Shown: positions 1 through 8,586, numbered from the stretch's first letter. The stretch is DNA of 64,000 nt from Clavibacter californiensis (GCF_021952865.1 NZ_CP040792.1:1426001-1490000); one strand, 5' to 3'. Made by a program: numbers and translations. The notes: a model not told the origin generated them from the sequence alone.

Positions 1-518
1 GCCACATCCGCGTCAACCGCGTCGCGCGCACCTCGGTGCCGAGCGTCTACGCGGCGGGCGACTGCACCACGTTCCTGCCGCTCGCCTCCGTCGCGTCGAT
101 GCAGGGCCGCACGGCCGTCTACCACGCGATGGGCGACGCGGTCAGCCCCACCGAGCTCCGCAACGTGACCTCCAACATCTTCACGCAGCCGGAGATCGCG
201 ACGGTCGGCTGGTCGCAGAAGCAGATCGAGGAGGGGCTCGCGCAGGGCGACATCTACAAGCTGCCGCTCGCGTCCAACCCCCGCGCGAAGATGCAGAACG
301 TGAAGGACGGCTTCGTGAAGCTGTTCGCGCGCACCGGCTCGGGCACGGTCATCGGCGGCGTCATCGTGGCGCCCAAGGCGAGCGAGCTGATCTTCCCGCT
401 CGCGCTCGCCGTCGAGCACCGGCTCACGGTGGACGACGTCGCCCGCGCGTTCACGGTCTACCCGTCGCTCTCGGGCAGCATCTCCGACGCGGCGCGCGCC
501 ATGCACATCGTCCTCTGA
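1..518 (+). CDS. lpdA: NAD(P)H-quinone dehydrogenase (flavoprotein disulfide reductase family), C-terminal part
   Basis: Cut by the left edge: frame 3 is open from base 3 to the TGA at 516-518, so about 171 C-terminal residues are visible. An FAD-contacting YAAGDCT segment is followed by the dimerisation domain (NVTSNIFTQPEIATVGWS). True dihydrolipoamide dehydrogenases carry a His-Pro-x-x-x-Glu pair near the C-terminus; here the matching stretch is FTVYPSLSGSISDAA, with no catalytic His or Glu. That is the pattern of mycobacterial LpdA (Rv3303c), which reduces quinones rather than lipoamide. Expected role: FAD-dependent transfer of electrons from NAD(P)H to quinones in the cytoplasm. It converges on the carboxylase alpha gene across a strong hairpin. 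The family is secure; the substrate is inferred. Confidence 0.85.
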   Translation, partial: HIRVNRVARTSVPSVYAAGDCTTFLPLASVASMQGRTAVYHAMGDAVSPTELRNVTSNIFTQPEIATVGWSQKQIEEGLAQGDIYKLPLASNPRAKMQNVKDGFVKLFARTGSGTVIGGVIVAPKASELIFPLALAVEHRLTVDDVARAFTVYPSLSGSISDAARAMHIVL

Positions 519-543
519 CCCGCCGGCCGCCTCACGCGGCCCG

Positions 544-589
544 CACGCGACGACGGCCGGCCCCCGAGGGGACCGGCCGTCGTCGCGTG
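544..589. terminator. Bidirectional hairpin terminator between convergent genes
   Basis: A perfect 17-bp stem (arms 544-560 and 573-589) encloses a 12-nt loop, between the stop of the quinone dehydrogenase on the plus strand and the stop of the carboxylase alpha gene on the minus strand. No long T-run follows, as is usual in high-GC actinobacteria. It could serve both genes. Confidence 0.75.
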
Positions 590-598
590 GTGCGAGCG

Positions 599-2368
599 TC
601 AGACGATGTCGAGCAGGCGGTGCCCGGACGGGACGGTCTGGCCGACCTCGGCGGCGATCCCGGAGACGGTGCCCGCGGTGTGCGCCGTGAGCGGCTGCTC
701 CATCTTCATCGCCTCGAGGACGACGAGGAGGTCGCCCTTGACGACCTGCTGGCCCTCCTCGACCGCGAGCTTGACGACGGTCGCCTGCATGGGCGAGGTG
801 ACGGAGCCGCCGCCCGATGTGTCGACGGATCCGGCCTGCTTGCGCCGCGCTGGGGCCGCCGCCGCCCGTCGGGACGAGGACGCGCCGGCCGCGGGCGCGA
901 GGTCCTCGGGGAGGCTCACCTCGATGCGCTTGCCGCCGACCTCGACCACGACCGTGTGCCGGGCGGGCGCCTCGGCGGCGTCCTCGAGGGCGCCGGACCA
1001 GGGCTCGATGGTGTTGTCGAAGTCCGTCTCGATCCAGCGCGTGTAGACGGAGAAGGGCGCGCCGTCCGCCGGGGCGAAGGCCGCGTCGCGCACGATCGCG
1101 CGGTGGAAGGGGAGCACGGTCGGCAGGCCCTGCACCTCGAACTCGTCGAGCGCGCGGCGCGAGCGCTCCAGGGCGTCCTCGCGGCTGGATCCCGTGACGA
1201 TGAGCTTGGCGAGCAGCGAGTCGAACGCGCCCGAGATCACGTCGCCCGCGCGCACGCCGGAGTCGACGCGGACGCCGGGGCCGCCGGGTGCCTGGAACAC
1301 GTGCACGGGACCGGGCGCGGGGAAGAAGCCGCGGCCCGGGTCCTCGCCGTTGATGCGGAACTCGAACGAGTGGCCGCGCGGCTCCGGGTCGTCGTAGTCG
1401 ATGAGGCCGCCCGCGGCGATGCGGAACTGCTCGCGCACGAGGTCGATGCCCGTGACCTCCTCGGAGACCGGGTGCTCGACCTGGAGGCGGGTGTTGACCT
1501 CGAGGAAGGAGATGGTGCCGTCCTGCGCCACGAGGAACTCGCACGTGCCGGCGCCGACGTAGCCGACCTCGCGGAGGATCGCCTTGGACGCGGCGTAGAG
1601 CTGGGCGTTCTGCTCGTCGGTGAGGAACGGCGCGGGCGCCTCCTCCACGAGCTTCTGGTGGCGGCGCTGCAGCGAGCAGTCGCGCGTGGAGATCACGACG
1701 ACGTTCCCGGCGGAGTCGGCGAGGCACTGGGTCTCGACGTGCCGCGGACGGTCGAGGTACTTCTCGACGAAGCACTCGCCGCGACCGAACGCCGCGACGG
1801 CCTCGCGGGTGGCGGACTCGAACAGCTCCGGCACCTCCTCGCGGGTGCGGGCGACCTTGAGGCCGCGACCGCCGCCGCCGAACGCCGCCTTGATGGCGAC
1901 GGGGAGGCCGTGCACGTCGACGAACTCGAGCACCTCGTCGGCGCCGGACACCGGGTTGAGCGTGCCGGGGGCGAGCGGTGCGCCCACACGCTCGGCCACG
2001 TGGCGGGCCGTGGTCTTGTCGCCGAGCTGCTGGATGGCGCTCGGCGAGGGGCCGATCCACGTGAGCCCGGCGTCGATGACCTGCTGTGCGAAGTCGGCGT
2101 TCTCGGCGAGGAACCCGTAGCCCGGGTGCACGGCGTCGGCGCCGGAGCGGCGGGCGATGGAGAGGAGCTTGGCGATGACGAGGTAGGTGTCGGCGCTCGA
2201 CTGCCCGTCGAGGGCGTAGGCCTCGTCGGCGAGCGTGACGTGCAGGGCGTCGCGGTCCTGGTCGGCGTAGACGGCGACCGAGCCGATCCCCGCATCCCTC
2301 GCCGCCCGGATGATGCGGACGGCGATCTCGCCCCGGTTGGCGATGAGGACCTTGTTCACACGCGTCAT
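599..2368 (-). CDS. accA3: Acyl-CoA carboxylase alpha subunit (biotin carboxylase plus biotin carrier domain)
   Basis: 589 aa. The N-terminus ([17 protein letters not shown]) opens a biotin carboxylase domain of about 450 residues with an ATP-grasp glycine loop ([11 protein letters not shown]) and the [12 protein letters not shown] active-site strand. A linker leads to a C-terminal biotinyl domain with the EAMKM motif; Lys555 would be biotinylated, probably by BirA encoded at 10538. It uses ATP and bicarbonate to carboxylate biotin for transfer to acyl-CoA by the beta subunit at 8817. I chose the ATG at 2366-2368 because the family homology starts there, although the frame stays open further upstream. 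A TAGGCT -10 element lies 8 nt before this ATG. The exact acyl-CoA substrate (acetyl, propionyl or longer) cannot be read from sequence. Confidence 0.93.
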   Translation of the reverse strand: MTRVNKVLIANRGEIAVRIIRAARDAGIGSVAVYADQDRDALHVTLADEAYALDGQSSADTYLVIAKLLSIARRSGADAVHPGYGFLAENADFAQQVIDAGLTWIGPSPSAIQQLGDKTTARHVAERVGAPLAPGTLNPVSGADEVLEFVDVHGLPVAIKAAFGGGGRGLKVARTREEVPELFESATREAVAAFGRGECFVEKYLDRPRHVETQCLADSAGNVVVISTRDCSLQRRHQKLVEEAPAPFLTDEQNAQLYAASKAILREVGYVGAGTCEFLVAQDGTISFLEVNTRLQVEHPVSEEVTGIDLVREQFRIAAGGLIDYDDPEPRGHSFEFRINGEDPGRGFFPAPGPVHVFQAPGGPGVRVDSGVRAGDVISGAFDSLLAKLIVTGSSREDALERSRRALDEFEVQGLPTVLPFHRAIVRDAAFAPADGAPFSVYTRWIETDFDNTIEPWSGALEDAAEAPARHTVVVEVGGKRIEVSLPEDLAPAAGASSSRRAAAAPARRKQAGSVDTSGGGSVTSPMQATVVKLAVEEGQQVVKGDLLVVLEAMKMEQPLTAHTAGTVSGIAAEVGQTVPSGHRLLDIV

Positions 2369-2376
2369 GAGACCCC

Positions 2377-2382
2377 AGCCTA
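2377..2382 (-). promoter_or_regulatory. -10 element (TAGGCT) of the carboxylase alpha gene, near-leaderless
   Basis: TAGGCT on the minus strand ends 8 nt before the ATG at 2368, which predicts transcription starting within one or two bases of the start codon. No ribosome binding site is seen. No convincing -35 was identified. Confidence 0.4.
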
Positions 2383-2490
2383 GGGTCTGGGATGCGCGCG
2401 GCTTCGGAGGGTCCGCACAAACATGAGGGGCTGCCGGGTAGGCGCGCCCACAACCGGCCGGTCGCGTCGCGCCCCTGGCATGATCGACGC

Positions 2491-3018
2491 ATGACCGCAT
2501 CCGGCACCGGCGACGACGACGCGCGAGCGGCCGCGGCCGACCTCCGGGAGCTGCTGCGGGGGACGGTCGGCGAGCTGCAGGCCCGCCGCGCGCCCGACGA
2601 GGCGCTCGCCGAGGTGCGCGCCAAGCGCTCGTTCGGGCCGATCAAGCGGCAGCCGGCCATGGTGCCGGTGGGTCGTGCCTGGCGGCTCGGCGTCCTGCTG
2701 CTCTCGGACGACGGGTCCCTGCGTCGCACCGGCAGCATCACCCGCGCGGTGGAGCCCACGCGCTCCCAGGGCCTGGACTCGGGGGTCGAGGCGCGCAAGG
2801 AGGCGAGGCGCCAGGCCGTCCGCGCCTTCGAGGAGGGCGACGCGGTCGACTACGACTGGGAGCCGATCGCGCTCGACGCGGCGTCGCTCGCTCGCGGATC
2901 CGGGCCCCTGTCCCTGCGCGGCCGCGAGCTCCGCGTGCAGTGGGGGCCGGCCGCGCACGAGACGCGACCCCTGGCGGCCTACCTCGCCGACCGCATCGAG
3001 GTCCTCGGGATGGGCTGA
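2491..3018 (+). CDS. Conserved hypothetical protein, 175 aa
   Basis: I do not recognise a named family. The protein is soluble, with no signal peptide or membrane segment. An Ala/Arg-rich helical N-terminus is followed by a segment containing [21 protein letters not shown] and a C-terminal half rich in charged residues. I chose the ATG at 2491 over the longer frame from 2392 because a CATGAT -10-like hexamer sits exactly 6 nt upstream, the spacing of a leaderless transcript, and the upstream residues look like untranslated sequence. It diverges from the carboxylase alpha gene and converges on Maf across 22 nt. Function unknown. Confidence 0.65.
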   Translation: MTASGTGDDDARAAAADLRELLRGTVGELQARRAPDEALAEVRAKRSFGPIKRQPAMVPVGRAWRLGVLLLSDDGSLRRTGSITRAVEPTRSQGLDSGVEARKEARRQAVRAFEEGDAVDYDWEPIALDAASLARGSGPLSLRGRELRVQWGPAAHETRPLAAYLADRIEVLGMG

Positions 3019-3040
3019 CGCCCGCCGGCGGGCTCGCCGG

Positions 3041-3712
3041 TCAGACGAGCCGCGCCTCCACGGCGCCCTGACGGTTCCAGAGGTCCGTCCACTCCGCGCC
3101 GAGCTCCCGGACGAGCCCGCGGAGGGTGGGCAGCGAGAGGCCGACGACCGTGCTCGGGTCGCCCTGGATCCGCTCGATGAAGGCGGCGCCCAGGCTGTCG
3201 ATGGTGAACGACCCGGCGACGAGCAGCGGCTCGCCCGTCGCGACGTAGGCGTCGATCTCCGCGTCGGTGATGTCGGCGCGGAAGCGGACGTCCGCGACGG
3301 CCGCGCGCCCGATGCCGCGCACGATGCGGCCGTCGGCCACCTCGATCAGCCAGTGCCCGGAGTGCAGCCGCCCCTCCCGGCCGCGCTGCGCCCGCCAGCG
3401 CTCGGTGGCGCGCTCGACCGTGTGCGGCTTGCCGTGCACGACGCCGTCGGTCTCGAAGGCCGAGTCGCCGCCGAGCACGAGGCCCGTGATCGGCGCACCC
3501 GCGACGAGCTGCCCGACGACCGCCTCGGCCTTGGCGCGCGCGAGCAGCTGCACCATGTCCTCGGGGCCGAGCGGACCCTGGCGCGCCTCGGCGGCCGCGA
3601 CCGCGGCGGGCTCGTCGACGTCGGAGGGCAGCACGACGGGCTCGATGCCGGCGGAGCGCAGCAGGGCCAGGCGGGCGGGGGACGTGGAGGCGAGGTGGAG
3701 GCGCGTGGTCAC
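3041..3712 (-). CDS. maf: Maf family nucleotide pyrophosphatase
   Basis: 223 aa. The N-terminal LHLASTSPARLALLRSAG is the Maf phosphate-binding signature (S-x-S-x-x-R). LGGDSAFETDGVVHGKP carries the conserved acidic residue and the glycine-lysine-proline turn of the active site, and the C-terminal GDPSTVVGLSLP is also a family hallmark. Maf proteins hydrolyse non-canonical or certain canonical nucleoside triphosphates to monophosphates in the cytoplasm. Length is slightly above the usual 190-210 residues. In mycobacteria a Maf gene (Rv3282) also sits between carboxylase alpha and epsilon/beta genes, so the context is conserved. The start codon is the ATG (cat at 3710-3712); the 182-bp divergent gap beyond it holds a tandem repeat. 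Confidence 0.9.
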   Translation of the reverse strand: MTTRLHLASTSPARLALLRSAGIEPVVLPSDVDEPAAVAAAEARQGPLGPEDMVQLLARAKAEAVVGQLVAGAPITGLVLGGDSAFETDGVVHGKPHTVERATERWRAQRGREGRLHSGHWLIEVADGRIVRGIGRAAVADVRFRADITDAEIDAYVATGEPLLVAGSFTIDSLGAAFIERIQGDPSTVVGLSLPTLRGLVRELGAEWTDLWNRQGAVEARLV

Positions 3713-3742
3713 GCCGACATGGTGGCACGCGTCCGGCGGGTC

Positions 3743-3883
3743 GCGGTCCGCTGTCGCGTGTGTGTCCGTGCCGCTCCCGCGTGTGTCAGGGGCGCGGTCC
3801 GCTGTCGCGTGTGTGTCCGTGCCGCTCCCGCGTGTGTCGCGGTCCGCTGTCGCGTGTGTGTCCGTGCCGCTCCCGCGTGTGTC
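3743..3883. repeat. Three copies of a 45-bp direct repeat in the divergent maf / methyltransferase gap
   Basis: Copies at 3743-3787, 3794-3838 and 3839-3883 appear identical; a 6-bp AGGGGC separates the first two and the last two abut. Each unit contains two related CGCGTGTGT..C blocks 21 bp apart, giving six blocks over 141 bp with end-to-end spacings of 21, 30, 21, 24 and 21 bp. The gap holds nothing else recognisable. Unit lengths (45 and 51 bp) are multiples of three, so the repeat stays open in frame with the downstream methyltransferase and would read as a Cys/Arg-rich peptide (CPCRSRVC per unit). I treat it as non-coding, probably a promoter-region repeat, but cannot exclude translation. 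Confidence 0.8.
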
Positions 3884-3894
3884 AGGGTTGCGGG

Positions 3895-5142
3895 ATGGGT
3901 GAGCAGGTGGGCCGCGAGGTCGAGGTGGACGTGACGAACATGGCGCACGGAGGGGTCTCCGTGGCCAGGCACGACGGCCGGGTGATCTTCGTCTCCGACG
4001 CGATCCCCGGCGAGCGAGTGCGGGCGCGCATCACCGAGGACTCGAAGAAGTCGTTCTGGCGCGCCGACACGGTCGAGGTGCTCGACGCGTCGCCGCACCG
4101 CCGCCCGCACGTCTGGGCCGAAGCATCCGTCGACCGCGCCCCGGAGGACCGCGTCGGCGGCGCCGAGCTCGGCCACATCCACCTCGCCCACCAGCGCGAG
4201 CTCAAGAGGCAGGTCGTGGTCGACTCGCTGTCCCGGATGGCGCACGTCGACATGGACGTCGAGGTGCAGGCGCTCCCCGGCGACGACGAGTCCGACGGCC
4301 TCGGCTGGCGCACGCGCGTCAGCCTGCACGTGGCCGACGACGGCCTGGTCGGCCCGTACGCCTCGCGCTCGCACCGGGTGATCCCCGTCGAGACGCTCCC
4401 GCTCGCCACCGCCGGCGTCAACGGCGCGGCGCCCTTCGGGCAGCGCTTCCCCGGCGTCGAGGGCATCGATCTCGTCGCCCCCTCTGACGGCCACGTGCGC
4501 ATGCTGCTCATCGACGGCAAGCCGCAGCGCCGCGACACCATCACCGAGCGCGTCCACGACCGCGAGTTCAAGCTGGAGGCCGGCGGCTTCTGGCAGGTGC
4601 ACCGCCGTGCCGCCGAGACGCTGTACGACGCCGTCCAGTCCTCCATCGACGAGGCCCTCTTCGACCCGCGCGCCGCGAACCTCGACCTCTACGGCGGGGT
4701 CGGACTCCTGGCCGCGGCCATGGGCGACCGCTTCGGCGACACCGTGCGGATCACGAGCGTGGAGAGCGACGAGGTCGCGACCGAGTTCGCCGGCGACAAC
4801 CTGGCGGAGTGGGTGGGGGCCGCGTCGCTCACGGCGCGCGTCGACCGCTACCTGCAGAATCTCGTCCGCGAGGCGAGCCCCGCCGAGCGTCGTCGCCTGC
4901 AGGCGGCGACCGTCGTGCTCGACCCGCCGCGCGCGGGCGCGAAGAAGCCCGTCGTCGACGCGCTCGCCGAGCTGCGCCCGGCGCAGGTCGTCTACGTGGC
5001 GTGCGATCCCGTCGCGCTGGCCCGCGACGTGGCGCTGTTCGCGGAGCGCGGCTACGAGCTCCGCTCGGTGCGCTCGTTCGACCTCTTCCCGCACACCCAC
5101 CACGTCGAGAGCGTGGCCGTGCTGGTGCCCGCGGCCTCCTGA
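3895..5142 (+). CDS. TRAM-domain SAM-dependent RNA methyltransferase (TrmA/RlmCD family)
   Basis: 415 aa. The N-terminal ~60 residues form a TRAM RNA-binding domain (MAHGGVSVARHDGRVIFV). The C-terminal Rossmann methyltransferase domain has the SAM-binding LDLYGGVGLLAAAMG and the catalytic region VVLDPPRAGAKK, and ends in the family motif SFDLFPHTHHVESV. A nearby YVACDPVALARD matches the nucleophile Cys loop. Members make 5-methyluridine in 23S rRNA or tRNA. I see no canonical N-terminal iron-sulfur Cys cluster in the protein from this start. The ATG at 3895 follows directly after the tandem repeat, has only a weak GGG upstream, and could be preceded by an in-frame GTG inside the repeat. Confidence 0.88.
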   Translation: MGEQVGREVEVDVTNMAHGGVSVARHDGRVIFVSDAIPGERVRARITEDSKKSFWRADTVEVLDASPHRRPHVWAEASVDRAPEDRVGGAELGHIHLAHQRELKRQVVVDSLSRMAHVDMDVEVQALPGDDESDGLGWRTRVSLHVADDGLVGPYASRSHRVIPVETLPLATAGVNGAAPFGQRFPGVEGIDLVAPSDGHVRMLLIDGKPQRRDTITERVHDREFKLEAGGFWQVHRRAAETLYDAVQSSIDEALFDPRAANLDLYGGVGLLAAAMGDRFGDTVRITSVESDEVATEFAGDNLAEWVGAASLTARVDRYLQNLVREASPAERRRLQAATVVLDPPRAGAKKPVVDALAELRPAQVVYVACDPVALARDVALFAERGYELRSVRSFDLFPHTHHVESVAVLVPAAS

Positions 5143-5240
5143 CCGGGGCATCCGCCGCCGAGAGGACGCGGCGGGCGGGCGATACAGTGGGCGAGGCGAC
5201 CGTCGGAGCTCGACGGCACCACGCGACGAGGGGGATCCGC

Positions 5241-5945
5241 ATGACCGAGACCACGCAGGGATCCGACCAGGTGACCGGAGGCCGTCCACCCGTCCGCGTC
5301 GCCGTCGTCGACGACCACGAGTCGGTGCGCCTCGGCCTCAAGGCCGCGTGCCTCGACGCCGGGTTCGAGTTCATCCTCGCGGCCGCGAACGCCCGCGAGC
5401 TCGTCGAGGGCCTGGTCGGCCGGGAGTGCGACGTGGTCGTGCTCGACCTCTCGCTGGGGGACGGCTCCTCCGTCACCGACAACGTCAAGGCCGCGCAGGG
5501 CACGGGTGCCGCGGTTCTCGTCCACAGCATCGCCGACCGCGTCGCGAGCGTCCGCGAGGCGCTCGCCGCCGGCGCCGCCGGGGTGATCCCCAAGTCGTCG
5601 GCCACGCAGACCGTCATGGCGGCCGTCGCCACCGTCGCGCGCGGCGACGTGCTCAACAACCTGGAGTGGGCGACAGCCATCGACGCGGACCGCGACTTCG
5701 CGAAGGCGCAGCTCGGCCGGCGCGAGCGCGACGTGCTGCACCTGTACGCGTCCGGCCTGCCGCTCAAGCTGGTGGCGCAGCAGCTGGGCATCGCGAACAG
5801 CACGGCGCGCGAGTACCTCGACCGGATCCGCGTGAAGTACGTCGAGGTCGGCCGCCCCGCCCCCACCAAGGTGGACCTCCTGCGACGCGCCGTGGAGGAC
5901 GGCATCCTCCCCGGACTGGACCAGGACGGCGGCGATGCCCGCTAG
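5241..5945 (+). CDS. LuxR-type (NarL/FixJ) response regulator
   Basis: 234 aa. The receiver domain begins at VRVAVVDDHESVRLG (acidic pair) with the phosphoacceptor Asp in VVVLDLSLGDG and the conserved Lys in GVIPKSSA. The C-terminal helix-turn-helix is GRRERDVLHLYASGLPLKLV followed by QQLGIANSTAREYLDRI. Cytoplasmic DNA-binding regulator. Its TAG stop at 5943-5945 overlaps the kinase start by 11 bases, so the pair is almost certainly co-translated. A TACAGT -10-like element lies at 5183-5188, giving a leader of about 45 nt; GGGGGA sits just before the ATG. The regulated genes are unknown. Confidence 0.9.
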   Translation: MTETTQGSDQVTGGRPPVRVAVVDDHESVRLGLKAACLDAGFEFILAAANARELVEGLVGRECDVVVLDLSLGDGSSVTDNVKAAQGTGAAVLVHSIADRVASVREALAAGAAGVIPKSSATQTVMAAVATVARGDVLNNLEWATAIDADRDFAKAQLGRRERDVLHLYASGLPLKLVAQQLGIANSTAREYLDRIRVKYVEVGRPAPTKVDLLRRAVEDGILPGLDQDGGDAR

Positions 5946-7281
5946 GCCTCCGGCCAGCGCGCCGCACCCCGCGGCTCCCGCGACGCGCGCCCTCGCCGGC
6001 GCGCCGCCGCGCACCCCCGACAACCCCATCAGCCTCGCCCGCATCGAGACCATCCTCGGCCGCGGCGCCGGCGCGTTCGGCCTCCTCTTCGCCCTGCAGT
6101 CGGTGCAGGTCATCACCGGCCAGCTGGACACCATGCGCCCGGCGTGGAGCATCGCGTTCCTCACGGTGTTCTTCGGCAGCCTCGTCTGGACCTGCGTCGC
6201 CGGCGTGATCCGGCGGGGCGTCGTCCCCGCGCACGCCACCGTCGCGATCGTCTTCGTCCTCGCGCTCGCCACGTGGCCGTTCGCCATCGCGCCCGACACG
6301 CTCTCGCCCGTCCCGCAGCCGTTCCTCTACCAGGAGCTCACCGTCGCGACCACGTGCGCCGCGATGGCGTTCCGCCTCTGGATCGCCGTGATCTACACGG
6401 TCGCCGTGCCGCTCGGGCTCGGCGTCATCGAGGCGGTGATCCGCCACGGGACCATCACGCCGCTCGACGCGTTCCTGCAGGTGCTCTACTCGATCATCCT
6501 CGGCGGCTCGGTCCTCATGATCGTCACGGTGCTCCGCCAGGCGGCCCTCGGCGTCGACTGGGCGCAGGGCACGGCGCTGACGCGCTACTCGCACGCGGTG
6601 CGTCAGCACGCCACGGAGGTGGAGCGCGTGCAGGTCGACGCGATCGTGCACGACAGCGTCCTCACCACGCTGCTCTCGGCGGCGCGCACCGCGGATCCGG
6701 CGGCCCGCACGCTCGCCGCCACGATGGCCGCGAACGCGATGGGGCACCTGGCCGCGGCGGAGCAGGGAACCGACGACGACGCCTCGGTGCCCCTGCGCGC
6801 CGTCGCGAAGCGCATCGTCGACGCCGCCTCCGCGCTGTCCGCGCCGTTCGTCCTCGAGACGCGCGACCTCGGCGCGCGCACGGTCCCGGTGGCCACGGCC
6901 GAGGCCATCTACTCCGCGGCGGTGCAGGCGATGATGAACAGCCTCCAGCACGCCGGCACCTCGGCGGAGGCCATCACCCGGACGCTCGTCATCTCCGGCC
7001 ACGGCGACGAGGGCGTGGCGATCGACGTCGTCGACGACGGCGTCGGCTTCGACCAGCGCCGCATCCCCACGGAGCGCCTGGGGCTCCGCGTGTCCATCAA
7101 GGAGCGCGTGGCGCAGGCCGGCGGGCTCGTCACCATCGACTCGGCGCCGGGGGAGGGCACGGCCGTGCGGATCCGCTGGCCCGCCCCGGCCGACGCCGCC
7201 GCGCCCGAGGCGCCCCTCCTCCCCGGGGACCTCGACGCGTCTCCGACCGAGCGCCCGGATCGCGAGAGGGGCGACCGGTGA
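5935..7281 (+). CDS. Membrane sensor histidine kinase (HisKA_3/NarX-like)
   Basis: 448 aa. A Pro/Ala-rich cytoplasmic N-terminus of about 35 residues is followed by about six membrane helices (residues ~45-205). The dimerisation helix carries the presumed phosphoacceptor His239 in VDAIVHDSVLTTLL. The ATPase domain has an N-box (MMNSLQHAG), a G1 box (VVDDGVGFD) and a later GLRVSIKERV / GEGTAVRIRW. It has no extracytoplasmic domain, so the signal is likely sensed in or at the membrane. It overlaps the response regulator upstream, and its stop shares bases with the GTG start of the next membrane gene, making a three-gene unit. The signal is unknown. Confidence 0.88.
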   Translation: MPARPPASAPHPAAPATRALAGAPPRTPDNPISLARIETILGRGAGAFGLLFALQSVQVITGQLDTMRPAWSIAFLTVFFGSLVWTCVAGVIRRGVVPAHATVAIVFVLALATWPFAIAPDTLSPVPQPFLYQELTVATTCAAMAFRLWIAVIYTVAVPLGLGVIEAVIRHGTITPLDAFLQVLYSIILGGSVLMIVTVLRQAALGVDWAQGTALTRYSHAVRQHATEVERVQVDAIVHDSVLTTLLSAARTADPAARTLAATMAANAMGHLAAAEQGTDDDASVPLRAVAKRIVDAASALSAPFVLETRDLGARTVPVATAEAIYSAAVQAMMNSLQHAGTSAEAITRTLVISGHGDEGVAIDVVDDGVGFDQRRIPTERLGLRVSIKERVAQAGGLVTIDSAPGEGTAVRIRWPAPADAAAPEAPLLPGDLDASPTERPDRERGDR

Positions 7282-8300
7282 TCGTCGTCCCGCGCTCGAT
7301 CGTGCTGGGCCTCGCCGCCCTCTTCTCGGCGTACCACGTGGTGCTCGCGCTCGTCGCGATCACGGCCCCCGCGGATCCGGCCGTCACGCTCGTCGCCGTG
7401 GCGCTCTACCTCGTCGCCACGCTCATGAGCCTGTGGCCCACGAGCCCCACGGTCATGCCCGTGTGGCTCGCGGCCTTCAACCTGGCCGTGGCGACGGTCG
7501 TGCCGGTCCTGGTGACCAGCCAGCTCTCGCCCGGAGGCCTCCCGCCCTTCACGACCTGGCACATCGCCGCCGTCGGCACCCTGATGACCATCACGTCCGC
7601 CCGCCGCAGGCAGGGCTTCGCCTGGGCGGGCATCGTCATCCTGGCGGTGCAGACCGTGCTCTGGAGCGGGCCGGCCGGGCTCGTCGCATACGGCGTCACG
7701 GGCAGCGCGCTGTGGGTGGCCGTCTCGCACGTCCTCGCGCACGCCCTCGCCAAGGCCGCGCGCGACGCCCGGCAGTTCCACCGTGCCGAGCGCGAGGCGG
7801 CCGACTGGCAGGCCGCGCAGGAGGCGCACCTCTACGAGCGGCAGTTCCGGCTCCGCCAGACGAGCCGGATGGCCGTGCCCATGCTCCGCCGCATCGTGGA
7901 GACGGGCGGCGACCTGTCCCCGGAGGAGCGCCAGGAGTGCCTCTACCTGGAGGGCGCCATCCGCGACGAGATCCGCGGCCGCACGCTCCTCAACGACGCC
8001 GTCCGCGAGCAGGTCATGCTCGCCCGGCGCCGCGGCACGGTCGTCACGCTCCTCGACGAGGGCGGGATCGACGACCTCGACGACGCCACGCGCGACGTCG
8101 TGCTCGACCGGCTGGCCGCGGCGGTGCGGGACACCCGGGCGGACAAGATCATCGCCCGGACGGTGCCCGAGGGGTCCGACACCGCGATCACCGTCGTCGG
8201 CCTGAGCGTGGCGGGCGACGGCAGCGCGAGCCTCCTGGGCAGCGACGACCTCGACGACGAGGTCGACCTGTGGCTGGAGATCCCGCGCCCGCGCACCTGA
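7278..8300 (+). CDS. Membrane protein with a kinase-like cytoplasmic domain, third gene of the two-component operon
   Basis: 340 aa. The start GTG at 7278 overlaps the kinase TGA (GTGA), which implies translational coupling. About five to six N-terminal membrane helices (residues ~5-155) are followed by a charged helix (FHRAEREAADWQAAQEAH) and a cytoplasmic domain with RQTSRMAVPMLRRIVE, CLYLEGAIRDEIRGR and VVTLLDEGGIDDL. The layout resembles a histidine kinase, but I find no phosphoacceptor His in the dimerisation-like helix and no N, G1 or G2 ATP-binding boxes. It may be a degenerate kinase partner that modulates the neighbouring sensor. Function is inferred from position only. A strong hairpin follows at 8339. 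Confidence 0.75.
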   Translation: MIVVPRSIVLGLAALFSAYHVVLALVAITAPADPAVTLVAVALYLVATLMSLWPTSPTVMPVWLAAFNLAVATVVPVLVTSQLSPGGLPPFTTWHIAAVGTLMTITSARRRQGFAWAGIVILAVQTVLWSGPAGLVAYGVTGSALWVAVSHVLAHALAKAARDARQFHRAEREAADWQAAQEAHLYERQFRLRQTSRMAVPMLRRIVETGGDLSPEERQECLYLEGAIRDEIRGRTLLNDAVREQVMLARRRGTVVTLLDEGGIDDLDDATRDVVLDRLAAAVRDTRADKIIARTVPEGSDTAITVVGLSVAGDGSASLLGSDDLDDEVDLWLEIPRPRT

Positions 8301-8338
8301 GCGGGCGGGCCGTGCCCGCGTGACCGGCCGGTGGTGCT

Positions 8339-8385
8339 GAGAGGCGCGGGGGCCGGTGCCTGCACCGTCCGCCCCCGCGCCTCTC
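8339..8385. terminator. Strong hairpin terminator after the two-component operon
   Basis: A perfect 15-bp GC-rich stem (8339-8353 with 8371-8385) and a 17-nt loop, 38 bases after the stop at 8300. Convergent accE ends at 8587, so it may act in both directions. It is the first of three hairpins in this gap. Confidence 0.75.
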
Positions 8386-8388
8386 CGG

Positions 8389-8460
8389 TCATCCCGATGA
8401 CCCGAGCACCGGGATGATCCGCCCCCCGGCGTCGTCTGCTCACCACAGATGGACGACGCC
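8389..8460. other. Two further hairpins in the 8301-8586 gap
   Basis: Perfect 8-bp arms at 8389-8396 / 8410-8417 and perfect 9-bp arms at 8428-8436 / 8452-8460 follow directly on the terminator hairpin. The rest of the gap (8461-8586) shows a lone TTGACT at 8464-8469 and a GGGAGG, but no open frame I would support and no clear -10. They could be back-up terminators or part of a structured RNA. Confidence 0.5.
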
Positions 8461-8586
8461 GTGTTGACTGACCCACGATGCGGGCCCCCCAGCAGGACGA
8501 GTCTCACGCAGCGGGAGGGACCGGCCAAGTCGTCATTTGGGAGGACACGGCGTGCCGCGCACGCACCCCGAGGGCCGGGCGATCGG

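Noticed and set aside
587-2383. Long plus-strand open frame of 598 codons opposite the carboxylase alpha gene
   Set aside because: It is the mirror of a well-conserved gene in a GC-rich genome; its translation is Ala/Arg/Asp/Val low-complexity with no domain.
3743-3883. Tandem repeat considered as a CRISPR array
   Set aside because: Units abut or are separated by only 6 bp, there are no unique spacers, and no cas gene is present.
3760-3894. Cys-rich N-terminal extension of the RNA methyltransferase as an iron-sulfur domain
   Set aside because: The codons lie wholly in the DNA repeat, and the TRAM domain begins right after the ATG at 3895; kept only as an alternative in the finding.
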